Positions 32,477 to 44,900 of a DNA stretch of 64,000 bases are shown piece after piece; within the stretch, counting starts at the first letter, position 1; the number at the start of each line of letters is the position of its first letter. Where the stretch lies: the NCBI GenBank assembly GCA_029817715.1, contig JARUPY010000049.1:806001-870000 (forward strand). The letters run 5' to 3'. The notes beneath the pieces are model-generated. The model was given only the letters and a program-made list of their open reading frames with translations, ran no database searches and had not been told where the DNA came from. The position numbers and the translations under genes were made by a program. Origin of the DNA: Melastoma dodecandrum (Eukaryota; Streptophyta; Magnoliopsida; Myrtales; Melastomataceae).

Positions 32477-33599
32477 TCTGATCATCGTTAATAACAGATC
32501 CTACAATGCCTAACCCTGATTATCCTAGATCAGATCCCCGATCAGATACCACAATTGGCACGTTTGCGATATAATTCTCCGAGTTATGCATAGTTCCTTA
32601 TTCATTCCCCTGGACTGATCCACGGCAGAAACACAAATGCAATATGTTGATCGCGACATAATTCGGTTCCTAAGAAATGTATTCACCTAATCATCGTCTT
32701 CGATAGTTGGTTTCAAAGCGTAAATGATAATGAATCCGGATCATCCATCTCAATATTCATGGGATAGTAATTTTTCGCCTCCAACAACTTGTTATGTCCC
32801 CTTTTCTTTCTGGTGCCAGGAAAACCTCGTACAGACCAAAAATAACTCAAACTAACTGACTAAGAGGTCGAACAAAAGGGAAATAAAGGAAGTCGATAAG
32901 AGATCATCGTCATCTTCTTCTGTCTTCTCTATCAGCATCCTCCTCCGACATTCGTTGCGTTCCATCCGTAAGTTTGTATTTTTATCTGATCTTTCCGGGG
33001 GCGCACTGTTGAGGGGTTGTCCGCTGTCCGCCATTATCGGTCATTTTCCTCCCTTGTCTCTTTATCAAGAAAGGCCATCTTTCTGTTCCCTTTCCAAACC
33101 CCCCCTGTTTTCTATCATTCGAAGGGGAAGAGAGGCGTAAGCTCTGAGGTTCTTTCTCCTTCTTCTTCTGTTATAATCCGAAGGTCTGTGTTTCGAACCT
33201 CATTCTGCCGATACCCCATCCGACTTTTGGTCTAGTTTTGTGATCATCGCTAGGAATCATGGGAGAAATCTTAATTTGAGCAAGTTTTAGGCGTAATAGG
33301 ATTGTATCGGATTGACTTTGTGCCAATCAAAGCATCGGATTATCAATGTTTGCTTCCATCTGTTGCAGGTCTGCTGCAGTCATTGACACGATCACACAAA
33401 GATCTTCCCAGCTCGTAATAAGTTGATGAGATTTTGAGGTACTCTTTGTCTTCAACCCCCATCCATTGTCGCCTTTAGATGTTCGGCATTCTACAGAAGG
33501 CATAACGTTATAGAGTTTGACTGTGTTCTGCGGTGAATGGGGTTGATTTCGGATGTCGTTCTTTGGATAGGAAATAGGGGGTTGTAGAAAGAGATAAAG
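32477..33599. other. Promoter and 5' leader of the DUF1336 gene
   Basis: No coding likeness. A CT-rich leader around 32880-33180 and intron-like signals (GTAAG near 32970, TTGCAG near 33368) suggest a 5' UTR intron. That intron is inferred only. Confidence 0.4.
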
Positions 33600-35525
33600 A
33601 TGGGGGGTTGTGTATCGACGCCGTACAAGCCAGTCAAATCAAAGAAACGGCAGGTTCATCGAGTCCGCAGACGCCTTGGGAAAATTCCTAGTTCTGCCTT
33701 CATTGCTGGCAAGAAAGGGAATGGCGGATTGGGATCCCTGGTGACCGATTACTCTGTCAGAGAAACGGTTTGTGTTGATCTAGATACCGGGAATACCACC
33801 ACATGCAGGAGATCAGAGGTCGCGAACTCGACATACCACATGACACAGTTGCAGTGGCATCACAGCCAGTACGATTCGAATGGTAATTTCTTGCGATACC
33901 TGCACATTTCTCGTGACAAGTAGACTTGATCCGAGAACGTCGTGTGTTGCCAATCAGTGATTTGTCAGGATGAGGCATGGTTCGATTCGGCGAGCAATCT
34001 GGAGTCAGAATCCGATGACGATTTCATCAGCATATACGGAGGTACCTTGCTTTCTTCTTTCTTTAAACCGAGTTTTCATTTCTTAGAATGTCTCAAGACG
34101 TTCCCAATATGACATGTAGATGGATTCCCATTACCGGGCCTCGGTCAGGTGCTTCAGTACGAGACCTCATCTCGCTTCATTGATGACCATTGCACGGAGA
34201 TCCGTCGCAGTTTCATCAAGATAAATGGAGGAGGTAAATTGGGAAAACCGAATGATCTTATTTGCCAGAGGAGGAAGAGCTTGGACCACCGTTATGGGGC
34301 CTCTAAGCTCCTTAGGGAGGAGAAGCGTGATTCCATTGACAGGAACACACCAGCGAGCATCTTGAAATCCGGTTTAGGCCATTTAGTCCCAAGCGTGAGC
34401 TTTAACGAGAAGATACTGAATGGCACTCCAACGACGATGGGTTACCCGGCTTCAAATAAGAAGTCGATGGTTTTCAGGCTCTCGTTCAAGAGGACATCCT
34501 GCGATGGGGATGCAACAGCTGATCATTGTAAGTCCTTCTATCTCGTGTCAACCTCAGCTAGATTTCGTCTTTTAGGATTTCATGGGTCACTCATAGTGTA
34601 CTCGCAGTCGCATCAAAGAGATTGTTGTATCGCCCGAGAGCGGGTCTAATAATCCCGTGCGGCGAAGGCGAGAAAATGACTACGGGATGCTGGAGAGAAG
34701 TCCTGCCCTCAAAGTTCAATCTACGCAGTGAAACCTATTTCAAGTACGCATAATCCTCGTTACCAAGCTTGAACTTTGCATCAGAGATGGAATATGATCG
34801 TCTGTTCCTTGCTTTGCAGAGATAAGCGCAAGTCTCCGGCACCGGATTTCAGTCCTTACGTCCCGATCGGGATTGACTTGTTTGTCTGCCCCAAGAAAGT
34901 CAGCCACATAGCCCGACACCTTGAGCTTCCCAATGTGATAGCGGACAGCAAATTACCGCCTCTCCTGATCGTAAATATTCAGGCAAGACCTCGGACGCGA
35001 TTCCATTTCATATCTTCTAATCCTTTTCGTGGAAAACCTGACTGGAACTACCTCTCGTTCGCAGTTCCCTACCTATCCTGCAACTATGTTTCTTGGGGAC
35101 AGCGACGGCGAAGGTATGAGCCTTGTGCTGTACTTCAAGATTTCCGACACGTTCGAGAAGGATATCTCCCCGCTCTTCCAGGAGAGCATCCGGGTAATTT
35201 AACTGTTCTCATGATGGACCCATCGGTCGCTTTATTTTCAAACCACTCTGAATCGTCATTTCTGTCGCAGAAACTCATCGATGACGAGATGGAGAAGGTG
35301 AAAGGTTTCGCAAAAGAATCGACAGTTCCTTTCAGGGAGAGATTGAAGATCATCGCTGGTGCTGTTAACCCCGATGATCTTAACCTGCATTCTGCTGAGA
35401 AGAAGCTTGTCCAGGCCTATAACGAGAAACCAGTCCTTTCCCGGCCACAACACAACTTCTACCGGGTAACGATTGCAACTCTCTGTTATTTGCGCTGCAG
35501 AGTCCCAATCGACCACTATTGCTGA

Positions 35526-35559
<34 letters not shown>

Positions 35560-35891
35560 AGGGACCCAACTACTTTGAGATCGATTTGGACGTGCACCGG
35601 TTCAGCTTTATTTCAAGGAAGGGATTGGAAGCCTTCCGTGATCGTCTGAAGAACGGGATCGTCGACCTCGGTCTCACCATCCAGGTAAAAAAATATTACT
35701 TCGGTTGGGGACTTCTTGTTTTCCAGTGGTTAGTATTCATAAATCATGAGTTTGCTTCTGCTGCGAAAACCCAACAGGCACAGAGGCCGGAGGAGTTGCC
35801 AGAGCAAGTCTTGTGCTGCGTTCGGCTGGACAAGATCGATTTTGTCGACAATGGCCAAATCCCGACTCTACTAACCGTGGGCGACCACTAA
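33600..35891 (+). CDS. DUF1336 / EDR2 C-terminal domain protein
   Basis: Nine exons: 33600-33882, 33958-34041, 34120-34527, 34608-34743, 34820-34982, 35065-35193, 35271-35465, 35562-35684 and 35778-35891. They total 544 residues with consistent phases. The N-terminus MGGCVSTP has Gly2 and Cys4, the pattern for myristoylation plus palmitoylation, so membrane attachment is likely. Then come [42 protein letters not shown] and [14 protein letters not shown]. The second half is the EDR2-C (DUF1336) domain: [60 protein letters not shown]-like [25 protein letters not shown] and [18 protein letters not shown]. In EDR2 this domain is tied to lipid binding and defence or cell-death control; the role of this N-myristoylated subgroup is less clear. 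Intron 5 uses a GC donor. A polyadenylation-like AATAATAAA lies near 35985. Confidence 0.92.
35528..35557. repeat. (CT)n microsatellite in DUF1336 intron 7
   Basis: About 14 CT dinucleotides sit directly before the TTTCAG acceptor of exon 8 and form its polypyrimidine tract. Confidence 0.95.
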
Positions 35892-36346
35892 CCAAAGTCT
35901 TTACATTTCAAGGCCGCGATCATGTAAACAAATTCGAAGAACATTGTCATGGAACCTTACTCCCTGCATTTCGTTTTGAATTGGAATAATAAAGCTCATC
36001 TCTTCTATATACTGTATTTTGGTTGTTTGGATGCTCTCACAACCTACGAGCCGCCCGCCATCTCAGTCGAAGAGAGCGCTCGGAGATTCGCAAAAAATGA
36101 CAGTTCGAGCGAAACCATATCTTGAACCCAGGATCAACTCATTGCGTGAATCCATAACATTTCCATGAGTTTGTCAAATAAGTTTAGATCCTCCCTTACG
36201 GATCCAATCACAGATCCACTAATCACGACCAGTTTACCAACCGACCACAAACCACAATCAAACAACCGCAGTGTCAAGTAAATTTTATCACGATTAGGAG
36301 AAGGAGATAAGTAAAATGAAAACGAACTGGCTCCCGCTCGGATATG
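35892..36346. other. Convergent 3' region between DUF1336 and phytocyanin genes
   Basis: 3' UTRs of two convergent genes. Nothing else recognised. Confidence 0.5.
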
Positions 36347-37078
36347 CTACCAGACCCGGACGAACGCGTCCCACATCGCCCCGATCGCGAACACGGCCGG
36401 AAGGACAATCGTTCCCCTGTAGATAGACGACGGGGCAGCGTTCACTGGTGAGGCCACTGGGGGAGGAGGTGGGTTCTCGACTTTCACCGCCAGCTTCATC
36501 CCACCATAGCAGAAACCCTTCCCGCTGATGAAGTAGTAAGGGCGGGTCACATTGAGGGGGACAACGTCCCTGCCAGCTCCCCGGGTCCAGTTCGTAATCG
36601 GGTTGTCGGAGTTGCACGAGTCGTAATCCGTGGAGTTCACCTCGAGGACGTTCATCTGGTTCCGGTCGTAAACGAAAACTGCAACCGCAACATGAAAAAT
36701 GAGAAACAACATTGCACGACGCTTGCTCTACTCAGATTCAATCCAACTTCAAATTCAAAGCGGGGGGAATCACTAGCATATCCCAAAAAAAAAAAAAAAT
36801 CCACCAGATCTACCCGAACACGAAGACCCGAACTAAAGCCATTAATGTCTTCTGAACTACAACGGTACTCAGATCTGGAGATAAGAAGTGGGAGACGAGG
36901 GATTACAGAGCCAGTCGCCGTTGTAGAAGTGCTTGTCCTGAGCCCAGACAGTGTAGTTGACATTGGTGGTCCAACCCATGCTGCTCCCAACAATGAACCT
37001 CGTCGCGTCCGCTCCATGGAGAAGCGCCACCACGGTCAACGCCGCCGCTACGGTCACCGCCGCCGCCATTCTCGCCAT
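36347..37078 (-). CDS. Lamin-like / early nodulin-like phytocyanin, probably GPI-anchored
   Basis: Exons 36907-37078 and 36347-36678 on the minus strand give 167 residues. Residues 1-25 form a signal peptide (AAAVTVAAALTVVALLHGADA). The phytocyanin domain follows: FIVGSSMGWTTNVNYTVWAQ, LFFVYDRNQMNVLEV, DYDSCNSDNPITNWTRGAGR, YYFISGKGFCYGGMKLAV. The two Cys (DSCNS and GFCYG) can form the family disulphide, but the His/Cys/His/Met copper ligands are absent, so this is an ENODL-type non-copper member. A Pro-rich linker (ENPPPPPVASP) and a hydrophobic C-terminus fit GPI anchoring at the plasma membrane. NxT/NxS glycosylation sites are present. Gene order recalled for At5g15350 (ENODL17) fits. Exon 1 phase and TTGCAG acceptor agree. 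Confidence 0.92.
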
Positions 37079-38133
37079 CTATCTATCTATCCCTGCCCCC
37101 TCTCACACTCTCTATCTAACCAAAGGCAAAAGTAGCAGTTGAAGTCTGCCTGTCCCACTGAGTAGGTTATACTTTATCTGCACTCGTCCCTCTCACACTC
37201 TCCATCATTATTATGTTAACCTGTTAATATTACTACTCCCTTACGCGCTTTGATTTACTTAATTTTCCTTTTCTCTCTCACACTTGATCTAGATTTAACT
37301 TGGAGTAATCATTATTAAAGTAATGAAATGATTAGCCCCGCCGATGCCCTTTCAATTCCCGAACCAATCAGCCCACATGCAAATTTATCTGACTACAACC
37401 GCCAGACTGACTGACAACTGGGTTGTCTGTCGGCCTATGTGGCGAATCAGTTATGTGTTATGACCCCATCCAAAGGGTTGGTTGTAAACCCTTCGAGAAA
37501 TATCGTGGAGAGATTTTGTACGAAATGAAGGTTCCTGAGGAAAAAAATTCTTAAAATACGGGTTTAGTTTTTAAATTTACCTTAAATATGATTTTTAAGG
37601 AGAATTCGTGCGGCTCATTTTACAAAGAAAACATAATTACTAACCGTGCTTTAGGTGAAATTGAGCAAAAATGAGGTCGTGAACCGCGTCTTTTAAGACG
37701 GGTAGTTAGTCCTAACGGATGTTTTTTCCGACCCGTTTTTACCCCGACCAGCCTCACTTTCTTTGTAAATTAAGTGACGCATTTATCGACAGTGCGTTAA
37801 AGACAATATTTCAATAGTTTTACAAATTCGAACCGAATTTTTCAATTTATTTTCTAACACTAACCTTATTTTAATACATCACACCTATTTTAAAGTCGGA
37901 CTAAAGTCATTGAAAGTCCTAAAGTTGGCTTTAGATGTGTATTTTTTTTTCCCATACTCATGGCAGAATGAATGAAATGAAGTATGTGGTACAAAAGAAA
38001 AGCTTAAATTATTCGGACAGCATGATGTTATTTTATATATACTCACCCAAAGAGAAGAAACAATACATAGCAAGGCGTAGATTTTTTCAGCCCAAATTCA
38101 ATAGCCATCAAATGAACACTTCCTCTCCTCAAA
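37079..38133. other. Intergenic, about 1 kb, AT-rich
   Basis: The part next to 37078 is the phytocyanin promoter (minus). The rest is AT-rich with no coding likeness. Confidence 0.45.
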
Positions 38134-40219
38134 TCAATCCAGTCTCCTCAGCAGGTATTCCACCTGCACCTCCTTAGTAAGCGGCATGATCCAGTCCCCA
38201 TACAGATCCGCAATCAGCCTCGGTTCGATCTTCAAGACGGGATCTGATTTTCTTTCCTCAACGTCGACCACGACCTCCAGCCCGAATGTTCTGGCCTTCA
38301 CCTCCACTCTTCTCTTGACAGTCTCTTCCACGGCCGGATATGTCAACAGATCCATTATTTTGGCCCTGTCCTGTAGAACCCACGCGCGATCGCTGTTATA
38401 ATTGACGGTGGAGTAGACTCAGTAAACTTCAGAGCATAACAGGCGATAATTGAGTACCTGCTCTCTAATGGCGACTTCGTATGTTTCGGGATTGGCTTGG
38501 AACTTGGCCTCCGCCACGAATTTACCGTAATGGATTCTCTTTGACAGTGCCTATCAAGAAACCATGAGTTTTCCTCAGCTTACTAGACAGCCATAATGCT
38601 ACCCAAAAGGCACAAGACACCTCACACCGTATAAAGCACACGAATGGGTCTCACAATCTTCTGAAAAGAAAAAAGAAAGAGCAAAACATTTATCTTTCAA
38701 CTATAACTACACAAACTACAGGCATCAATATTGAATTGTAGGTACGGTGTATCTCATTGACATGCCTCAATAAACTGAGTTTGAACTGTTTGGGTCATCC
38801 AGGCATAGTTTTTTAAATGGGGAATGAATACCTACACGAGACTTATTATTAAGGCCTGCTGCTGTTTCTGCCAATTGTAAAAGAATTGTCATTTTCTATA
38901 CTAATGTCATTTATGTTGCAGAGACAAAAATATCAGACCTGCCATTCAATGGATTTACCTGCAAACATATTGTGTCGCACATGGCTGTAGAACCATAATT
39001 ACCATCATCACCTTCTTTTACTAGTCGAGGAAGCAGATCTCTGAAGTACATCTGCCAAACTTTTGCATTTATGTTGATCGAATTGGCAAACGGATGCAAG
39101 ACCTATTTGGCACCAACATTTGGACGGCAGAGCATATGAAAATATTAGTCATCATTTCACAAAAAGGTAATGGAACTGTCACCAGGTAGAAAAAGTAGAC
39201 AAGCAATTAACCTGCGGATACTGCAAAGGGGGCAGCTTTGGGTCGGGTAAGTCATCTGGGAAGAAAGGGTGCTCATCAGGACTCTTATACCGACCAACCT
39301 AAAAACAGATCAGGCTAATTTATGCAGTGTCTTTGGATATAATTTCCCCTTCTCCTGGCCATCTTCCGAAAATAAGTTCACCTGAGCATGAAGTTTTTCT
39401 GTTTCCTTCAGCATAAACTCAATGAGTGAGCCATCAAAGCCCTCCATTGCAAATGCTTCCGGGTCGTAGGTTTCGGAGTTATAACAATACTGAGCTCTCT
39501 CCAGGAGGCCAAATATGATACTATCCTCTTGCAAAATCAAAGAATTCCTAATCCTGTCCAGGCCTAGAGTCAAGCTGTCACTTCTATCTATTCTCTTCTT
39601 CAACACGAAAGCAGACCTACAACAAGTAACCAGAGCCCACATCAGCCAAAGAGAAAATATGGCAAATAGATAATCAGGAATTCAATCTAAGCAATTCCAG
39701 GGACAGTTAAAACAAATTATGTATCATGTTCATAAGCAGGCCCAAAATGCTAAGTCTCGGCCATACTAGCCGGAACGAGCAAGTCTGCTACTATTTATCG
39801 TAACAGTTTCAGAGGTTGACATAGAGAAGCAGACTGTCGCCCATAACTGAGAACCTTTCCGTTGCATCCCCAATTTCCGGAGCCAGTATTGGAAACACCA
39901 TCGCTGGGGCACAATCCATACAAAACAAAATCAACTAAACCAGAAAAGATCCCGACTTTACAACAACGAACAGCTAAAATGAGACACCCAGCCGCAGAAT
40001 CCGGCCTCCTTAAAAAGTGACACGAGCGAAACAAAGTAAAAAAATCTGCTAAGCATACCCAGCGGGAGAGGCAGAAGCTCTGACCCCATCAATGCCTCTT
40101 CCCACCATCATAGTCATCGACCCCGGTATCAAACGACGACGAAAGGGGTTCATTCGCGGGAACCCGGGGCGGCGAGCCGGCCCGGTCGAGGGGTTGAGCG
40201 CCAGGAGCTTCGACTCCAT
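38134..40219 (-). CDS. CM1: Chorismate mutase, plastid (CM1 type)
   Basis: Six exons on the minus strand, 40059-40219, 39382-39616, 39212-39298, 38959-39102, 38458-38550 and 38134-38370, give 318 residues. It converts chorismate to prephenate, the first committed step to phenylalanine and tyrosine. The N-terminal 60 residues ([20 protein letters not shown]) are a likely plastid transit peptide, pointing to the allosterically regulated plastid isoform. Core signatures: [107 protein letters not shown] and the C-terminal [20 protein letters not shown]. All junctions are GT-AG. The frame upstream of 40219 has only a TTG start. A purine/pyrimidine-rich leader (CT-rich on this strand) lies upstream. 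Confidence 0.96.
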
Positions 40220-41950
40220 AAACCCAGGAAGACTTAACGGCAAAGTAAACAAAAAGGAAAGAGAAGAAAGAAGGGGGCAGGGGGGAGGGGAGAGAAAGGG
40301 GAAGAAGGTAAAGAGGGGGGAGAGGGAGTGGGTTTGGTGAGGAGGAGAAGTGTGGGGGTTAGGTGGGTGGGTAGGTGTGGAAAAAAGGGATTGAGCGGAA
40401 GAAGCGCGTCGGACATCACCATCGTCGTCGTAGGCTTTTGTCCGCCGCTAGAAGGTTCCCAGCAAAACGTAGGCCGTGTCTTTTCTGGTCTCCCCGCAAT
40501 GACTCCTTGTGCTTGCCACCCACATATCTGCTAATTTAGTTGTCTTCCTAACTTCAGTCCATTCTGATTTTACTATAGATATCTAACTACTGGCGCTAAC
40601 TCACTCGAGTGATTCCCGAGTTTTTGTTTCCAAAAATAGCGTTAGATCCAAAAATATTTCATAATTCAATGTTTAAAACTTTCGAAATTCTTGAAAAAAG
40701 ATTAATTGGAATGAGGAGAGGGCTGAAGGAAAGGCGAGGGGGAAGGGAACAATTAATTTTTTTTTTAATATAATATGAAATTGGTGAGTGAAAACCCTTG
40801 ATAGAAGGGGCCTGAGGGCGTGGTGAGTGGCCGTTGTGCTAGGGGTCTCGGAGGGCAAGGGGGGAAGAAAGGCTAGACTAAGGGGCTCTAAGGGCATGGG
40901 GGAAGAGCGGTTAGGCTGAGGGGCTCTAAGGGCGTGGGGGGCTGGTGGGTAGGGGGGTGTAGTGTAGCCCGTCGTGCGGGCCTCCCGCCGGGGCCCGGGT
41001 TTTTTCATGTTTCGGCTCCGGGTGAAGCGGACTCAAATAACAGTTAGGACACTCTTCCGTCAACACTGTCCCTCCACAAATTATTTCATAGGATAGATCA
41101 GTAAAACTAATAAATTTTTTATTAATGTAAATAAATTGATATTAAAAACACCTAATTTCATTTAAAAGAATTCGATATTTTCAACATCGAGACATTAATA
41201 AGAAAATATAATTTTTATCAATTTATTTCACAAAATAAGTAACAGCCTCGTCTTTCAGAGAATCACCAGCTTTGTTCTCTATCGTTATTTCGAAAAATAT
41301 TTTTAAATACTTTCGAAATTCTTAATTTACCATCTCAATAAAAAGTCGATCTCTCTGAGGTCCTGTTTGTTAGACATTTTAAAATCAATACAGATAACAT
41401 TAATGTAAAAAAAAGTATCATTAAAGAAAGAGAGCTTAAGGAAGATGGTTGACTTTTTTTCGTATTTGAAATAATTCCTACTTTATATTTTCAATTTTTT
41501 TAAGGGTTAAAACGAAATCAAGAGATGGGAACGTTGAAATGATCGCCAATCTTGCCCACGTCTACCTCCCCATTATACCCCCATGAACAAAGGATGAACC
41601 AAATCAACAACAACAATCCTATTTCAGATTCCACAACACATCCAGATAGATAATTACATTTCTCAGAGTTCACCATCCTAGCAATTGCCATTGCCGGATC
41701 GCCACAAGCCACGTAGGTATCATCGATCTACGGGGCCCTCGGCCATCTAAATACGTACTTCACTGACTGTACAAATGCCTGTCGAGGCTTCACATCGAGA
41801 GGTTTCCATTATTTTCCTGCGGATCCTAGTTGGTGACATCTCGCTGCATTTTCTGCCTAGCCTCCCCCCAGCATCCTATTACGCAGTCACTACATAGAGG
41901 TGGGTCGGGGTGGGGGCATTCTGCTTACCCGGAATGAATCGAAGGCAGTC
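40220..41950. other. CM1 promoter, G-rich repeats and UFD2 3' region
   Basis: About 40252-40330 is a purine-rich tract in the CM1 leader. About 40797-40975 holds G-rich near-repeats. 41040-41500 is AT-rich without genes. The stretch up to 41950 is the 3' UTR of the minus-strand UFD2 gene. Confidence 0.45.
40797..40975. repeat. G-rich imperfect minisatellite
   Basis: Variants of AAGGGGCTCTAAGGGC and GGGCGTGGGGGG-like blocks recur at intervals of roughly 50 bp. Several runs of three to six G could form quadruplexes on the plus strand. Confidence 0.5.
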
Positions 41951-44900
41951 CTAATCGATCAGCATTTCGTCGTTCGTGGTTTGGATCATTTCCTTGGCAG
42001 CCTGCAAACTTATACCTTCTCCTTGCTTCTTTAATCTCTGAGACTTCACGAACTCTTCAATCCTTGCTTTCAACTCAACGGCAGGGATCAGCATATCAGA
42101 AGTAAGATGTGATCGGTTGAACGGATCGCTCTGCGAACAATAGATTATTATCATCATCCTCGGCAAAAAATATGTGTTGCGCTGTCATAAGAAAGTAAAG
42201 ATTAACCAGAGACAGACATTATCACTGAGAAGATGCCTTTGGATCACTGGTTTATCAACGATAATCCTCGATGAAGGTAAGATAACCGGGTCCTTCATCA
42301 AAGTGTACTACAAAATAAAAGTGATATCGTGAAGTCATGATGAAATTGGACAAAGATATAGAAGCAAATATTTATGCAAAGAGGATATTGTAATGACGGT
42401 ACTTGGATTGGATCGAGGAATTCATCCGGTATCTCTCCAAGAGTTTCTTCGGCATCCATTGCCTCAGTCGCAGCTCTTTTTGCTTTGACACCAAGATCAA
42501 GAAAATCATGAATAACCCTTCCATCTTCACCTATTTTACGAAGAACCTCTGCTGCAGCACCAAACAACTGAAAAAACCATCGTAGTTAGGGAGTGAAGAT
42601 TGTGTGTATGAGGCTCTAAAATATCCAATATATTTTTGATGAATTATTACCTGATCCTTGTACGATCGACCGTCCTTAGAGATAGCCGCAGGGAATATAT
42701 TTTCTGAATCACCACGAGAAAGATGAACGTATATCTGTACAATCTGCAGAACAACGAGGAAGAGTGAAGAACTATGCCAAGAGCCATTAATATGTTCCAG
42801 ACCCATGGCCTAACTATCTAGAATTGGGAAAAAAATCACTTGATATTGAGGGATAACGCAGAGAATATGACATCGTGTATCTATCCCGAAGCAGTCCGAT
42901 TGCTTAATCACAAAGAACGTGCATTACATGTACTATCATTTGAGATGTTAAGGCATTTCTCATGCACAACAAGTGAACTTGATGTACAATCTAGAGAGGT
43001 AAAAGGAAGTTTTAGTTCAATCACAGTGCACCAAGCAAGAGATGCAGCCAAGCAAATTGTGATGACAATATACTCAGCACCATTGGATTAGGTAACATAA
43101 AATTAACAAAACATGCTAAAAGAATAGACGAGTTCAGAAGATTCTAGAAACTGAACGAGTTTAGAGGTTCCGACCTGCTTCAGTAACTGTTTAGGACGAA
43201 ATTCATACTTCTCGGGATCTTTTAGGGTGAGAGACTTTCTCTGAGGACCCACAAGTTGCAGTAGAAAGTAATTGAGCATACTAGCCACTCTCTCAACCTA
43301 AAAGAGGAGAAAAGCTCAGTCCTGGCAAATTAAGGTGACCAATATGTGACAGCTGAAGTCATAGCTCAAATCAAAATTAATAGAAAGAAATACGTGACAG
43401 CTGCCAAAAGCCAGAACGGGCAACCCAAAAGGAGAGACACAGACGTGATACCATCTTAGCACCATTTATCAATTAGGAGGATGAAGGCTGTACATAATTA
43501 CCATTTCAGGTAGCAGGAAGGGTGCTGTGATCTGCTCTGATGTAAAAGCAAGCATGCTTACATCTTCATTTGCCAGTTTCATGTCAATGCGGATAATCTG
43601 CAGCGAGAAAACAAGATGCATTATAGACATTTAAGAACCAAGCATATGCCAAAACTAGACCATTAAACTCAACATGAAATCTGGTGGCAAATAAAATATT
43701 TTCTCAAGGAAATTCACTGGAAGCAAATAGCAAGGTTTGAAGTTTTCATCACAGTATCAAACAGAAAACTCTCATATTTTGATCGTTTCGTAATGCTATA
43801 TTCCTAATTAATTTTGAATGGTGAACTTATGAAGAAAGTGAAAACCATCCCAAGATGTAAGAAACTCGGGGCTCATGCACTAACTGATCATACTTTCCAT
43901 ATGGACGTTACAGAGACATCTTAGGAAGTATTCTTTCTATTCTCAACATAAAATATCAAGCTGGAAAACCACCCTTCATAGTTACAAATATTCTTTACCC
44001 CTAGTCAAGCAAAGAAGATATATTTTCCCCATTTGCCTACGTTTTGAGAGAAGTTCATCAGATAATAGACATGATTTTGAATATTTCCGAATAAAATTCT
44101 AAAATAAGTAGGGACGAAAAGTGAAGAAATAATAATGTACGAAATGCACTCCCAGAAGTTAAGAGGGTCTAACATTTTCCTGGGAATGGAACAGCTGTGT
44201 TCTCTCCTGTCTCTCCTGAGCTGGTCTTCTTTCCCATTCAGCCGTGTTCGACATCTCGGCTTCCAACTCCTTGAGCTCAAGAATCTTGTTGAGACTTTCA
44301 TCCAGTAGATAAATACTATCATTGATTAGGAAGTTCAAGAAATTCAAATAAACACCTTTCTCCTCCTCCTTGGCAATCTGCAATAAGCAGATGGTTTTAT
44401 AATATTAGAGAAACAACATAGAAGCCCAAGAATGAAACCTTTTATGGAGTGTTGGAAACAGCATTATGACATTATGTAAAAAACCTGTCTCCACATATTC
44501 CGATGACTTGGGACCTGCCACAAATATTCCAGAAGTTCTGCGATATTATGTCTGATGTTGAACTTGTCATAAAACTGCAAACAAGATGGACAATTAGAGT
44601 AGTTTTCTTTTCCTCATTTGCAAGCAAAAACAAAACGATTCCACACTGCAAGGACACCTGAATTGAAGCAATCAAAAGTAGAGTGCATTGGACCGCACGC
44701 TAGAAAGGCAACCCAAGTTCAGAGCCTTGCAGTACAATTATCTTAATTTAGAATAGTTATTCTGCTAAGCAGGGGTAGTTTATCAACTGAATCACTCATG
44801 GATGGACTCAGCACACCAGAGGGAACACGGAAGTCAGAACTCAGCACACCAGAGGGAGGATATAAAGGCATACAGCTGCCCAAGTTGATATCTTTGAAAT

